DNA of 59,206 nucleotides from Clostridia bacterium (GCA_024404505.1 JAKSPU010000004.1:1-59206), one strand, 5' to 3'. Shown: positions 42,138-52,155, counted from the stretch's first letter. The notes: generated by a model not told the origin, from the sequence alone. A program made the numbers and translations.

Positions 42138-44096
42138 ATGAATCGCATCCCGTTCATCCGTTTTCTGATGATTTCAGCCGTGTTTTGTCTGGCCGTCCTC
42201 TGCGCTTGCTCCGGTGACAAGACCGGGCAGGACACGACCGCCGACACGTCCGTGCCGACCGACCCTGCCGTGACGGAGACTCCCGTCACGGCTCCCGCGA
42301 CCGAGCCCGAGACGGAAGTGGAGACCGAGCCCGCCGTCTGGTCGCCCGACGTCATCGCGTGGTACGACGTGGACAACGGCTCCTCCTGCAATACCCGCCC
42401 CGACAACGGCTGGTACTTCCCCTATGCCGAAACGCCCGACGTAACGACAAAAGACGGTATGTTCCGCTCCGCCACGCCGCTGCTCGGCACATACGATCAG
42501 GGTGACATAGCCGTCGCGCGGCAGCACCTCTACTGGCTCGGCGAGGCGGGCTTCACCGCACTCGCCGTGGACGTGACCAACGTCCGCTCGTGGAAGAACA
42601 ATACCGAGAAAGGTATGCAGCTCTACTATGAGGGTGTGTACAAGCACACGGAGACGCTGTTCGCAGCCGCAAAGTCGCTTTGCGACGAGGGCGTGGTGAA
42701 CGTACCGAAGATCTACGTCAGCGTCCGTATGTTCGGAGAGGACTATGCAGCCCTTGCCGACGTGCTGGCCGAGTACCGAGAGCTGTATGAGAAGTATCCC
42801 GCGCAATGCTGGCATCAAAGCGGTAACGATAAGCCCTTCATCGCAGTTTTCGTTGATCACGCGGTGTACAACACGTGGGGCAGTAATCCGAAAACCGACG
42901 TCGTGGACGATTTCTTCGACTTCCGCTGGACGAACGGCTATCTGGCCGGGTATGCCAAGGACGACGGAAAGGGCGGAAAGGCCATCTCCGCAGCCCGTAA
43001 GATGTGGTTGTTCGTCGAAAACTGGAAAGGCACGGAGAACGGCAGTTACGCGCCCATCTACACGGCGGGTGCGGACGGCAGCCCCGAAATGATGGTCGCG
43101 TCGGTCTCCGTCCACGGCGGCTGGAACGACGACGGCTCGAACTGGGACGCCATCAACCACACGGTCGGCGGCAGGACAACGCTCGAGCGTCAGCTTGAGC
43201 CCGTGTTCGCCTATCAGCCGAAGGTCGTCATCATCGACCGATTCAACTACCCGCTCGTCTGGCGCGAGCAGCCACAGGAGGGCCTCGGCCTGTACCACAG
43301 CGGCCACTACGAGCCGTGTCAGGAGCTGGGCTTCGACGTACTGTACGCGGTCACGAGGCAGGTCTTTGCCATGCGCGGACTTACCGGTGAAGGCCCTGCG
43401 GCCGTTACCGACGGAAAATCGTCCGACGGTTACTTCATGCCCGACATGAAGGTGCTGCCTGCCGAATACCGCATCGGCACGACGAAGGATCTCTCCGGCG
43501 CGGAGTGGTGCATGATGTCTTTGGAAAAAGGCATCGACTACCGGCTCTTTACCGGCGTGGACACGCTGTACGTCCAGACCCGCAACGCCTTCGGTGAGAG
43601 CGAGGTCACCCGTATCACGGTCGAAAAGCTGAAAAGCTCCGCCGAGCCGTTCGTGTTCGAGTTCGAGCCTTACGGCAGCGAGTCCAAGTGGAACAAGGCC
43701 GGCAACTCGTGGGCGAGCGCCGATAACTTCACGATGTGGGTGACGGACGAATGGTCCGGCGGCGCGGCTCTGTACTGTTCGATGCACGTGGACGAGAAGC
43801 CCAACCCCGACTCCGCCATCACGACCTCCCTCACCGTCCCGACGCCCGGAAAATACAACGTCCGGGTCGGATTCATCAAGAACGGCACCAGCCCCGTCGT
43901 GCAGCTGTATCTCGACGGTCAGCCGCTCGGAGATGCCTTCGATGCTTTTGCCGGTTCGCCGACCTATGACAGCCTCACGCTCGGCACTATCACGCTGACC
44001 GCGGGCGATCATATCCTCTCCATCCGTTCTGAGGAAACCAACTCCGGACGCTGGGAGATCTGGCTTGACGCCCTTCTCTTTGAGCCTTCCGACTGA
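42138..44096 (+). CDS. GH71/GH99-like lipoprotein glycoside hydrolase
   Basis: The 652-residue product has a lipoprotein signal peptide (VLCACSG) and a Thr/Glu/Pro linker to about residue 65. The barrel domain (about 68-460) shows VIAWYDVDNGSS, ARQHLYWLGEAGFTALAVDV, NVPKIYVSVRMFG, MWLFVENWKG and VVIIDRFNYPLVWREQ, a pattern of GH71/GH99-like proteins. Residues about 510-650 form a CBM6-like or DUF5010-C-like sandwich (YNVRVGFIKNGT, LYLDGQPLGD, ISIRSEETNSGRWEIWLD with a one-residue variation). It is more distant from the three other members in the window. It should act outside the cell and release the sugar that the operon metabolises. Spacing is 46 bases after the cupin gene. Confidence 0.75.
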   Translation: MNRIPFIRFLMISAVFCLAVLCACSGDKTGQDTTADTSVPTDPAVTETPVTAPATEPETEVETEPAVWSPDVIAWYDVDNGSSCNTRPDNGWYFPYAETPDVTTKDGMFRSATPLLGTYDQGDIAVARQHLYWLGEAGFTALAVDVTNVRSWKNNTEKGMQLYYEGVYKHTETLFAAAKSLCDEGVVNVPKIYVSVRMFGEDYAALADVLAEYRELYEKYPAQCWHQSGNDKPFIAVFVDHAVYNTWGSNPKTDVVDDFFDFRWTNGYLAGYAKDDGKGGKAISAARKMWLFVENWKGTENGSYAPIYTAGADGSPEMMVASVSVHGGWNDDGSNWDAINHTVGGRTTLERQLEPVFAYQPKVVIIDRFNYPLVWREQPQEGLGLYHSGHYEPCQELGFDVLYAVTRQVFAMRGLTGEGPAAVTDGKSSDGYFMPDMKVLPAEYRIGTTKDLSGAEWCMMSLEKGIDYRLFTGVDTLYVQTRNAFGESEVTRITVEKLKSSAEPFVFEFEPYGSESKWNKAGNSWASADNFTMWVTDEWSGGAALYCSMHVDEKPNPDSAITTSLTVPTPGKYNVRVGFIKNGTSPVVQLYLDGQPLGDAFDAFAGSPTYDSLTLGTITLTAGDHILSIRSEETNSGRWEIWLDALLFEPSD

Positions 44097-44131
44097 TTCA
44101 TAAGAAATACAAATATGGAAGGAACAACGCC

Positions 44132-45649
44132 ATGAAAAAAATAATCAAGCCCCTCTCCCTCCTCCTTGCTCTCCTGATGCTTCTCTGCCTGCCCGCCTGC
44201 TCCGATCCCGGCACCGAGTCCGGGGACGGAACGGGCAGCGGGAACGATACCACGCCCGTCACCGAGGCGGAGACCGTTTCCCCGTTCGTGACCGATCTGC
44301 CCGACACCGATCTCGGTGGCGAGGTCATCACCTTCCTCGTGCAGAGAGATCCCTGCTTCGTGCATTTCTACGACGTCAACGTGACCGACTACAACGACGG
44401 CGTCATCAATCAGGCCGTCTACGATCGCAACCGCACCGTTGAGTCCAAGCTGCATATCACCATCAACGACGTTGACGGCGGCGGTGACAATTCCGCGCCC
44501 GACAAGCTGCGCCGCAGCGTCACCTCCGGCGACGGCGACTACGACGCGGCGTGGCTGAAGACGCATTACTTCTTCGCCACCACGCTCGAGGGCTGCAACC
44601 ACAACCTCGGCAACGTACAGAACCTCGATCTCAACAAGCTGTACTGGGATCAGAACGCACAGGATGATTATCTCATGGGCGGCAATCTGTACGGAATGCT
44701 GGGCGACATCTCCACCACAGCCACCATGTTCACCCACCTCTTCGGCATCAACAAGATCGTGGCGAACCAGCACGGCATCGATCTCTCCGACATCTACGAG
44801 ACCGTGCTGAACGGCGATTGGACGCTTGACGTTTTCCGTGAATACTGCGCGCAGTGTGAATGGTCCGACCTCAACGGAGACGGCAAGCGCGACGGACTCG
44901 ATATGTTCGCGTTCGGAACGTCCCCGTCGCTCATCTTCGGCGGCTTCTCCGCATCGGGCGAGAAGTGGATCATCAAGGACGAGGACGGCAATTATATGCT
45001 GTCCGAGCTGACGCAGCGTAAGACCGACGTCCTGCAGGCCATCGTCGACGTATGCAACGACCAGAATACGACGGTCGCGTTCTGGAACATCGGCTCGATC
45101 CCCGGGGTGACCGATACCTACGCATACGTCTACCGTGCTAAATTCGAGAATAACACCATCATGTTCTCCGACCTCGACATGGGCGAGGTGCTGGATACCC
45201 GCTCGACCATGAAGGACGACTTCGGCATCGTCCCGCTGCCGAAGTACGACAAGACGCAGGACTCGTACAGCGTCTACGCATACCAGTTCTTCCCGCTTCT
45301 TTCCATTCCTTCTTCCGTGTCCGAGGATCGCCGCGATATGATCGGATACGCGCTTGACGTGCTCGCGTCCGAGTCCTACAAGACCCTGACGCCCGCGTTC
45401 TACGACATCGCGATGGGCGGCATGGTGCTGCGCGACCCGGAGTCCGTGCAGATCCTTGACATCATCCTCCGCAGCCGCCGCTATGAGCTGCTGACCATTT
45501 ACCAGTGGGCCGGCGACAGCTTCTACAATTCGCTGCAGACTATGCTCATGAGCGGCAAATGCACGATCGCCAACGTCTACAAGAAGGGCGAACGATCGCT
45601 CAATAAGGAGATCGAGAACGTCAGTAAGAAGGCTGCCGCTCTGAAATGA
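44132..45649 (+). CDS. Extracellular solute-binding lipoprotein, third of three
   Basis: The 505-residue product has a lipoprotein signal peptide (CLPACSD). The mature part shares VINQAVYDRNRTVESKL, NKLYWDQNAQDDY, LNGDWTLDVFREYCAQ and the calcium-like loop DLNGDGKRDGLD with the two other binding proteins. It is the last gene of the L-xylulose operon, 35 bases after the GH lipoprotein, so it probably binds an oligosaccharide containing the sugar degraded here. No transporter permease or ATPase genes follow. A hairpin ends the transcript. Confidence 0.87.
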   Translation: MKKIIKPLSLLLALLMLLCLPACSDPGTESGDGTGSGNDTTPVTEAETVSPFVTDLPDTDLGGEVITFLVQRDPCFVHFYDVNVTDYNDGVINQAVYDRNRTVESKLHITINDVDGGGDNSAPDKLRRSVTSGDGDYDAAWLKTHYFFATTLEGCNHNLGNVQNLDLNKLYWDQNAQDDYLMGGNLYGMLGDISTTATMFTHLFGINKIVANQHGIDLSDIYETVLNGDWTLDVFREYCAQCEWSDLNGDGKRDGLDMFAFGTSPSLIFGGFSASGEKWIIKDEDGNYMLSELTQRKTDVLQAIVDVCNDQNTTVAFWNIGSIPGVTDTYAYVYRAKFENNTIMFSDLDMGEVLDTRSTMKDDFGIVPLPKYDKTQDSYSVYAYQFFPLLSIPSSVSEDRRDMIGYALDVLASESYKTLTPAFYDIAMGGMVLRDPESVQILDIILRSRRYELLTIYQWAGDSFYNSLQTMLMSGKCTIANVYKKGERSLNKEIENVSKKAAALK

Positions 45650-45662
45650 TCCCACTTTGAGA

Positions 45663-45687
45663 CGGAGGCGTTGAAAAAACGCCTCCG
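45663..45687. terminator. Hairpin between convergent genes
   Basis: CGGAGGCGTT (45663-45672) pairs with AACGCCTCCG (45678-45687). A second weaker stem overlaps (GCCTC/GAGGC). There is no clear T run, so efficiency is uncertain. Confidence 0.55.
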
Positions 45688-45727
45688 CCCGAAGGCAGAG
45701 GCGTTGATGTGCATAGGTACGTCCGAT

Positions 45728-46309
45728 TCAGGACAACGGCGGCAGCTTGTATCCGCACTCCATGCAGAATTTCTGCGACGCGGTGCGCTTCGTGCCACAT
45801 TCCGGACAGAAGCCCGTCTTTTCCCCCGGCTCTTCCCTTTTCGGGGGAGCGGGCTGCCGCATTGTCCCCGTAAGTCCGAAGAAGCCCGGTGCGTTGTCGG
45901 TCTGCATCTGCATCGGCTCCGAGCTGTACACGATCCCGATCTCCACGTCGTGGGGCGGCATGATGAGCGCGTTGGCAAAGATGGGACGTCCGGCTATGTA
46001 CACGTCTGTCCTGCCGTCCATCATCATGTACCTTTCGAGATCGAGAGGCACGACCTCACCGGGCTTCGCTTTGCTTTTTACCTTGAACGGCATTATCGTC
46101 ACGTCAAACGACGGCGCGTCGTCAGGTGTTTCGGTCGACAGGAGGACAGCCCGACCGTCCGTGTCCCGGTCGAATACGATCGTGCGGCAGGCGGGACAGA
46201 GGTCCGCCTCCGCTTTACGGAACGTCTTACGACAGACGGGGCAAACGACGTCCGTCAGGAAATAGGGGTCTTTCTTCTGTTCACGGTACTCGTCAAGCGT
46301 TGGTGCCAT
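45728..46309 (-). CDS. Double zinc-ribbon protein of unknown function
   Basis: The 193-residue product has one zinc ribbon near the N-terminus (VCPVCRKTF...LCPACR, four cysteines as two CxxC pairs) and one at the C-terminus (FCPECGTKRTASQKFCMEC). Between them lies a mixed region with no recognised domain. The last part is a zinc-ribbon_2-like motif often seen in membrane-linked or regulatory proteins. No transmembrane segment is present. The start was set at the ATG at 46309, preceded by AAGGAGA. It is divergent from the six-hairpin glycosidase pair; a link between them is not obvious. Confidence 0.75.
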   Translation of the reverse strand: MAPTLDEYREQKKDPYFLTDVVCPVCRKTFRKAEADLCPACRTIVFDRDTDGRAVLLSTETPDDAPSFDVTIMPFKVKSKAKPGEVVPLDLERYMMMDGRTDVYIAGRPIFANALIMPPHDVEIGIVYSSEPMQMQTDNAPGFFGLTGTMRQPAPPKREEPGEKTGFCPECGTKRTASQKFCMECGYKLPPLS

Positions 46310-46378
46310 ATGCGTACGTCTCCTTCCGATCCTTTCGGTCCGATGCCTTTTCCGGCAGCCCCGGAGCTTTCTGTCTGC

Positions 46379-46407
46379 ATTATAGCATACTATCTGATCC
46401 GTGTCAA
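46379..46407 (-). promoter_or_regulatory. Perfect promoter of the zinc-ribbon gene
   Basis: On the minus strand TTGACA (46407-46402), 17 bases ending TGC, TATAAT (46384-46379). I find no clear promoter for the divergent plus-strand gene. Confidence 0.85.
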
Positions 46408-46453
46408 TCATATCAAGCGTGTTTTATCTTCTTTCAGAGAGGAGTATTTTACT

Positions 46454-48712
46454 ATGACAAACGCAGATTTCATCCGCCTCCCTTACGCTCCCGCCAATGA
46501 AGAGCTGACTGTATGCGGCGTACCGTTCTCTGTCGAGCGCAGGGACGGCGTCGTCAGAAAGCTGGAGGGCAACCACGTGCTTGCCGACGGCTGCTTTGAA
46601 ACGCTGTACTTTCTCGGTATGTCCACAGATTCGTGGCAATGCTCCGAGTGGTGGGGCCAGACCGAGGTGCAGTACGACGCGTCCATCCGCCTCTTCTTCG
46701 GCGACAGGGTCGGACGCATCCGCCTGATCTTCGATGACCGCACCGAGGAGCTGATCTCCGTCCTGTTCGGCGTCAACGCCTTCAACTACAACCTGTTCTT
46801 CAAGCCGCAGGACAAGGAGGGCAACCTGATGTCCTTCGGCGCGCCCTACGACGAACCGTTCAAATCCGATCCCGCCGCGCGCGCTCTGCTGAACGCGGCT
46901 CTGTGCATGACGGAGAACACCTCTGCCGACGCCGAGAAGATGACCAAGTGGGTATTCGCTTACAAGCCCCGCGCCGGCAAGAAGCTCGTCAAGATCGAGT
47001 GGTTCAAGGAGGAGGGCAAGCGTGCCGACTTCGTGATCTCCGCGATCACGGGCGTTCCTGCCGGGACGGACGACACGACCGGTCTGCCCGCCGTCGACCT
47101 TGACTTCTTCCTCAAAAAGGCGTGGTACGCCCCAGTGGAGGCGCTCAAGCGTCGCGTGTACACCTACCTTGACGAGATACCCGCATCGGTCGGACTTCTT
47201 GACGTTCCTGGCTTCGACGCGCCGGACGTGCGGTTCTACAACAAGGACGGGCTTGACCTGTTCACCAACGTCTACCGCAAGAACATCATGGACATGGCCT
47301 ACAAGAAGGTCACGGACGACGGGATGCCGCACACGTCGAGCGCGGCTACGGCCGATTTCGGCTGCTACATCGGCTTCGGCACCTACGCCATCCACGACAG
47401 CTACGGCGGTCACGTCTGGACGCGCGACATCGGACGGCTGCTCATCGAGCTGTCCTCGTGGGGATACTTCGACCGCGTGTCCATCGCCGTCGACAAGCTG
47501 CATGAGCTGCTCTATTACCCGTCCGTCCGGTTCCATATCCCGCACTGGAAGCGCGTCGCCAACCTCATCGCCCGTGATGAAAACGATCTGTTCAACGAGG
47601 GCAACGAGAACGACGGACACGCATCGATCATGATCGCCATCTACACCTATTGGCGCAAGAGCGGCGTCGGCAAGGAATGGCTGGTCAAAAACCGTGATCA
47701 TCTCAAGGCTGCCGCCGACTACTATCTTTGGCAGGAGGCCAACCCGAAGCAATCCAACTTCGACCGCATCCTGTACTCGCATTCCGAGACCTCGTCCCAG
47801 ACCTACGGCGGCTACGACCTGTACGCCAACGTCATTTCGCTGACCGCTCTGCGGATGTACGCCCGGATGTTCGATGAACTTGGTGAGAATAACTACGCCA
47901 ACGAGCTGCGCCGCCTCGCCGACAAGCTGGAAGCGGGTGTGACCGAGATATTCACGCTCGATCACCCGAAGTTCGGCAGAGTGTGGACCGACACGACCGA
48001 CGACTGCTGGACGTACGAGTACAAGCGCTTCTGCGCCCTTCTGATGGCGTCCGACGTGTACACGCTCGATCCCGCGAAGGAGCTGCCCGCGCTCTTTGAG
48101 ATCATGACGCGCACGATGGCGGCGCAGAAGGAGCTTTACTACGATCCGTATTCCGGGCGTCAGATGGGGTACGGTCAGGGATATTTGTCCGGCGCGATGC
48201 TGATGCTGGACGCGTACCGGGATTATTCCGATTGCGTGCGTGCCTCCGGTAATCTCTGTTACCACGAAACAGACGTCCCGTACATCGTCCCGGAGGGCGT
48301 TATCCGCCACGGATCCGGCCAGTACTGGTACCGCAACAGCGACCTCGGCAACGCGGTGCAGCAGGCGGAGATCGTCAAGGAGGCGCGGCTGATGGTCGGC
48401 GTCGACGATCTTGACGGCAGCAGTTTCAGGCTGATCCCGCGTCTCCCGGACGATATGACCGCCATCGAGGCCAAAGACGTTCCCGTCACGAAAAACGGTC
48501 ACGTCACGCGCGTATCCTTCCGCTACGCCCGCGACGGCGCGGGTGCCGTCCGCGTCTCTGACGGCGAAACGACCTACAGCCTGACGCTCGAGGGCGAAAA
48601 GCCCGAGTTTGTCCGCGTGGGGCCGTTCGCAAAGTCCTGCATCACGACCGACGCGGCGCTGACCGGCGTCACCGCCGTTCAGGGCGCGTACTACGCATAT
48701 ATCACTATCTGA
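46454..48712 (+). CDS. Six-hairpin (alpha/alpha)6 glycosidase, cytoplasmic
   Basis: The 752-residue product has an N-terminal beta-sandwich (about 1-250) and an (alpha/alpha)6 domain containing GHVWTRDIGRLLIELSSWGY, a WxRDxxR-type motif of debranching and trehalase-like glycosidases. Other candidate residues are DENDLFNEGNENDGHAS and HSETSSQTYGGYD. A short beta tail closes the protein. No signal peptide. This architecture fits the six-hairpin glycosidase superfamily (GH15, GH63, GH78, GH127-like), but the family is not certain. The start has GAGAGGAG at about 10 bases. It lies 15 bases before another six-hairpin enzyme, so the two are cotranscribed and probably act on the same imported oligosaccharide. 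Confidence 0.78.
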   Translation: MTNADFIRLPYAPANEELTVCGVPFSVERRDGVVRKLEGNHVLADGCFETLYFLGMSTDSWQCSEWWGQTEVQYDASIRLFFGDRVGRIRLIFDDRTEELISVLFGVNAFNYNLFFKPQDKEGNLMSFGAPYDEPFKSDPAARALLNAALCMTENTSADAEKMTKWVFAYKPRAGKKLVKIEWFKEEGKRADFVISAITGVPAGTDDTTGLPAVDLDFFLKKAWYAPVEALKRRVYTYLDEIPASVGLLDVPGFDAPDVRFYNKDGLDLFTNVYRKNIMDMAYKKVTDDGMPHTSSAATADFGCYIGFGTYAIHDSYGGHVWTRDIGRLLIELSSWGYFDRVSIAVDKLHELLYYPSVRFHIPHWKRVANLIARDENDLFNEGNENDGHASIMIAIYTYWRKSGVGKEWLVKNRDHLKAAADYYLWQEANPKQSNFDRILYSHSETSSQTYGGYDLYANVISLTALRMYARMFDELGENNYANELRRLADKLEAGVTEIFTLDHPKFGRVWTDTTDDCWTYEYKRFCALLMASDVYTLDPAKELPALFEIMTRTMAAQKELYYDPYSGRQMGYGQGYLSGAMLMLDAYRDYSDCVRASGNLCYHETDVPYIVPEGVIRHGSGQYWYRNSDLGNAVQQAEIVKEARLMVGVDDLDGSSFRLIPRLPDDMTAIEAKDVPVTKNGHVTRVSFRYARDGAGAVRVSDGETTYSLTLEGEKPEFVRVGPFAKSCITTDAALTGVTAVQGAYYAYITI

Positions 48713-48727
48713 CAGGAGGTGCTTTCC

Positions 48728-51700
48728 ATGAGACGCATCCCTACGGAAAACGAGATTCCCGTCACGCTTGATCTGCAGGACGAGCGTGCGACCGCCTTCG
48801 GGCGCGCCTGCTGCTTCATGCGGCAGGCGTACCCCAACATGGCGCTTATGACGTACGACAACAGAGTCGGACGCGGCGCGGAGCATCTGGTACTCTGCAA
48901 GCTGGTCGTCGGCATCGGTACGGGAGATGCCCGCGAATGGCTGACCTACGAGGCCTGCACCGATGAAACGACCGCCGACAATATCCCGGGCGGTCTGCAC
49001 AGCCGCACCGTCACGGAAAGCGGACACACCGTTTTCGCCGACATCTTCCCGGCGGCGCTCCCCGAGCAGGACAGGTACCGCGGTGCGGCGGTCGTGCATC
49101 TGCATTCGGATGCGCCCGGATTGTGCGTGCGCTTCGGCTGCGGGAACATCGCGTTCATGCACCACTCCCCGAACGCCGTCATGAAGGGCCCGGATATCGA
49201 CTGCGAGGAGGGCGCGGCTGTCCTGTCCGGCAATGGGCAGACCGTTACGATCACGCACACCGACCGTGACTTCTTCACCTGCGTGCGCGGAGGTTTTGAA
49301 TTCCGTGTGATCGAAAAAGCGCCCTCCGGCAGCTTCGCCGAGGGATATACCGACGCGTCCGACGCGTTCCTGATGCTCGGCTTCTCGACCGATGCCGACG
49401 AGGCGCTGTATCTCGCGTCGCTCGATCCTGACGACGAGATCAGAAAGGTGCGCGCCTACTACGACCGTATGTTCCGCGAGCTGTGGATCCACACACCGGA
49501 TCCCGAGCTTGACGAGGCGTTCACGCACGCCTACCTGAATCTCAGCTACTCGTGGCTGTACCCGCTCGGCTGGATCGAGTGCATCCAGCATTGGCCGACC
49601 ATGTTCCATATGGAGCAGACCGCCGCCGAGGAGTGGGCGGGTCACGCCTCCCGCACGCGCGATACGCTGCTCTCGCAGCTTGGCTTCATGACGAAGGAGG
49701 GCTGCATCATCGAGCTCAATCCCAACCACACCGCAAGGCGCGATTGGGGCGGCGACAACCACTTCTTCTTCCGCGAGGCCCTGCATTACATCCGCCAGAC
49801 GAACGACCTTGATTTCGCACGCACCATCGAGCCGCACATGGACAAGATCCTCGCCCAGACCTTTGGCGAGTACGACGCGGTCGGCACCGGCGTGCTGGCA
49901 TGGCACTCCCAGATCGGCAATCAGGAGGACTTTGAGTCCACACCCGGACACGGTGCCGCGCCCGGCTCGGTCGGCGTACAGATGCTGCGCGAGGCGGGCG
50001 AGCTGTACCGTATCCTTGCCGACGCGGACGGGAACGACGCGTTCCGCGATAAGTCCGCGCAGTATGACGCGTGGGCGGACTACTGCCTCGGACAATGGAA
50101 AAAGCACCTGTGGAAGCGCGATCTCGGACGCGCCGTCTGGTTTACGGACGACTACGGCGAGACCCGTCTCGACACCACCTACCACGGTATCTGCTACCCT
50201 GTCATGTTTGGTCAGGTCGACAGCTTCGACGCACAATCCTCGCTCGACCACCTGCTCCACCGGATGACGGGACACGAGGGCGAGGTGTTCCAATCCAACC
50301 ACTTCGGCGATCACTACTACGAGTGGGTGCCGACGTGGGGTATGCAAGCGGGCAGCAATATGCAGGCGTTTGCGACCGCGGCGTATGCCGCCGTTGGCAA
50401 GCACGAGGATGCCGTCCGTCCGCTCGACTTCGTCGCGCGGCGCGTGTGCGGCCCCTACCAGCGCGGCTCCTTCCCCGAGACGGCGAACGAGAAGCGCTTC
50501 GGCTACTTCTCCCCCTCCGCGGGCGTTTACGCACAGGCTGTCATCGAATCCCTGTTCGGTCTCTCCCTTGACCGCACTCAAGGGACGCTGACCGTCTCCC
50601 CCTGCTTCCCTGCCGCGTGGGATCACGCGCAGCTGCACCTGCCCGACTACGACTATCAGTACGAAAAGACCGCTGACGGCTTTACCCTCACGCTGCACGC
50701 CGACGTTCCCGTCCGCAAGACACTCGTATGGCGCACCGATCTGCTCCGCAGCGCTTCCGTGACGGTCAACGGCGTGGCTGCCGCAAGCAGTCTGACAAGC
50801 GAGTGCGGCTTCTCCGTGCTGACCTGTGAGCTGGGCTGTAATTCCGACGTGACGGTCACCGTCCGCACGGTCCCGCTCGGCGCCACCGTTTCCTGTGCGC
50901 CGTTCGCCGTGTGCGGCGAGCCGCTGACCGTCAGCGTCACGGGCGGTGAGCTGATCGGCATCGACGATCGCTGCGGCGTCCTTGACGAAAGCGGCTGTGT
51001 CCGCACCGACCTGCTCGATGAGTACGATAAGTACGGTGACTTCGGCCTCGTCAACTTCGCGCGGCGCACCGTTGCGGCGCGTGTGCGCGTCGGTGACGTG
51101 ACCGCCCTGATCCCCGTGTCCTTCACCGTCCTGCCCCGGCTTGTGTTCAGTGCCTCCTATGACGCGAACAAGCACATCGTGCGTCTGTCCGTCCGCAGCC
51201 ATCTGCCGCGGGAGATCGGGAACGCGTCTCTGCTCCTCCGATCCGGCAGCGTGACCGCCTCCGCGCGTCTCTCGGTACCGGCCGGCGGCACCGCAAGTGT
51301 CGATATCCCGTATGCAGGGATCCCGGTCCCCGGCAAAAACCGCGCTGCACTGCACGTTGACGGCGTCTTTGACGGTGAGGTCACGTTCGACGCACCGCTG
51401 GACGAGTCTCCCGAAAAGCTGCCGCTGCCTGCGGACATGATCATGCCTTACGCGGGATGGCGCGGCATCGCTTACTTCCCGCATCACGGCTGCACGGTCA
51501 TCAATCCCGACATCTTCCTCGTTGATATGCCGGAGTCCGTTACGGTCGACGGGCTGACCTTCCCGCTCGCGGGCGGATTCCTGCCCGTTGCAACGCGCAC
51601 GAACAGGATGCTGACTATCCCGGTTGACCGGGATGCCCGTAAGCTGTACGTCTTGTTCTGCGCGATGGCGGACGATCACGAGATCTGCACGCCGCTGTTC

Positions 51701-52069
51701 GACGCGGAGATCGGATGTGAAAAGGGCAGCGCCTACCTGCCGCCGCTGTACAGGAAAACGCTTTACTTCCCCGGCGACTTTGACTACGGCTTTGCCAACG
51801 GTCCCGTCGTGCAGTTCTCCACGCACACGCCCGACACCGTACGTCCGTCCGTTCTGCCGCCTCTCGCGGAGGATGACTACGCCGAAACCGTACCGCCGCT
51901 CTACCCGGTGCGCACCCTGTGGTGCCGGAACAGAGCTGCCGAGGCCGGGAACGCGGTCTTCAATCTGCTTGAATTCGACCTCGGCGTGACGCGCCGTATC
52001 AACACCCTTACCTTCATCGCCCGTGCCTCCGACGCTGCCGGCGGCGTGTTCGGGATCACGTATGTCTGA
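48728..52069 (+). CDS. Large six-hairpin glycosidase with C-terminal beta modules
   Basis: The 1113-residue product has an N-terminal beta-sandwich (about 1-250), a helical barrel (about 255-640) with IQHWPTMFHMEQTAAEEWAG, RRDWGGDNHFFFREALHYI and SNHFGDHYYEWVPTWGM, and more than 400 residues of beta-rich modules. No signal peptide was found, so it is likely cytoplasmic. The helical domain belongs to the six-hairpin superfamily, and the family is not one I can name. Acidic candidates lie in the HMEQ and DDYGE segments. The start ATG at 48728 is preceded by GGAGGT; a GTG 9 bases earlier overlaps that site. It is the second gene of the pair. Repeat A follows its stop. Confidence 0.75.
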   Translation: MRRIPTENEIPVTLDLQDERATAFGRACCFMRQAYPNMALMTYDNRVGRGAEHLVLCKLVVGIGTGDAREWLTYEACTDETTADNIPGGLHSRTVTESGHTVFADIFPAALPEQDRYRGAAVVHLHSDAPGLCVRFGCGNIAFMHHSPNAVMKGPDIDCEEGAAVLSGNGQTVTITHTDRDFFTCVRGGFEFRVIEKAPSGSFAEGYTDASDAFLMLGFSTDADEALYLASLDPDDEIRKVRAYYDRMFRELWIHTPDPELDEAFTHAYLNLSYSWLYPLGWIECIQHWPTMFHMEQTAAEEWAGHASRTRDTLLSQLGFMTKEGCIIELNPNHTARRDWGGDNHFFFREALHYIRQTNDLDFARTIEPHMDKILAQTFGEYDAVGTGVLAWHSQIGNQEDFESTPGHGAAPGSVGVQMLREAGELYRILADADGNDAFRDKSAQYDAWADYCLGQWKKHLWKRDLGRAVWFTDDYGETRLDTTYHGICYPVMFGQVDSFDAQSSLDHLLHRMTGHEGEVFQSNHFGDHYYEWVPTWGMQAGSNMQAFATAAYAAVGKHEDAVRPLDFVARRVCGPYQRGSFPETANEKRFGYFSPSAGVYAQAVIESLFGLSLDRTQGTLTVSPCFPAAWDHAQLHLPDYDYQYEKTADGFTLTLHADVPVRKTLVWRTDLLRSASVTVNGVAAASSLTSECGFSVLTCELGCNSDVTVTVRTVPLGATVSCAPFAVCGEPLTVSVTGGELIGIDDRCGVLDESGCVRTDLLDEYDKYGDFGLVNFARRTVAARVRVGDVTALIPVSFTVLPRLVFSASYDANKHIVRLSVRSHLPREIGNASLLLRSGSVTASARLSVPAGGTASVDIPYAGIPVPGKNRAALHVDGVFDGEVTFDAPLDESPEKLPLPADMIMPYAGWRGIAYFPHHGCTVINPDIFLVDMPESVTVDGLTFPLAGGFLPVATRTNRMLTIPVDRDARKLYVLFCAMADDHEICTPLFDAEIGCEKGSAYLPPLYRKTLYFPGDFDYGFANGPVVQFSTHTPDTVRPSVLPPLAEDDYAETVPPLYPVRTLWCRNRAAEAGNAVFNLLEFDLGVTRRINTLTFIARASDAAGGVFGITYV

Positions 52070-52078
52070 TGCAAAATG

Positions 52079-52155
52079 ATGCAGGGCTCTGCCCTGCACC
52101 CGCTCAAGGACTTCATGAAAGAAGTCCTTGAGAATCTCAAGAACCTTTATATAGG
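52079..52155 (-). repeat. Dispersed repeat A, copy 4
   Basis: On the minus strand: AAAGGTTCTTGAGATT, a 12-base arm CTCAAGGACTTC with its complement, GCGGGTGCAGGGCAGAGCCCTGC. The loop differs (TTTCAT instead of TTTC). It lies between convergent genes. Confidence 0.8.
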
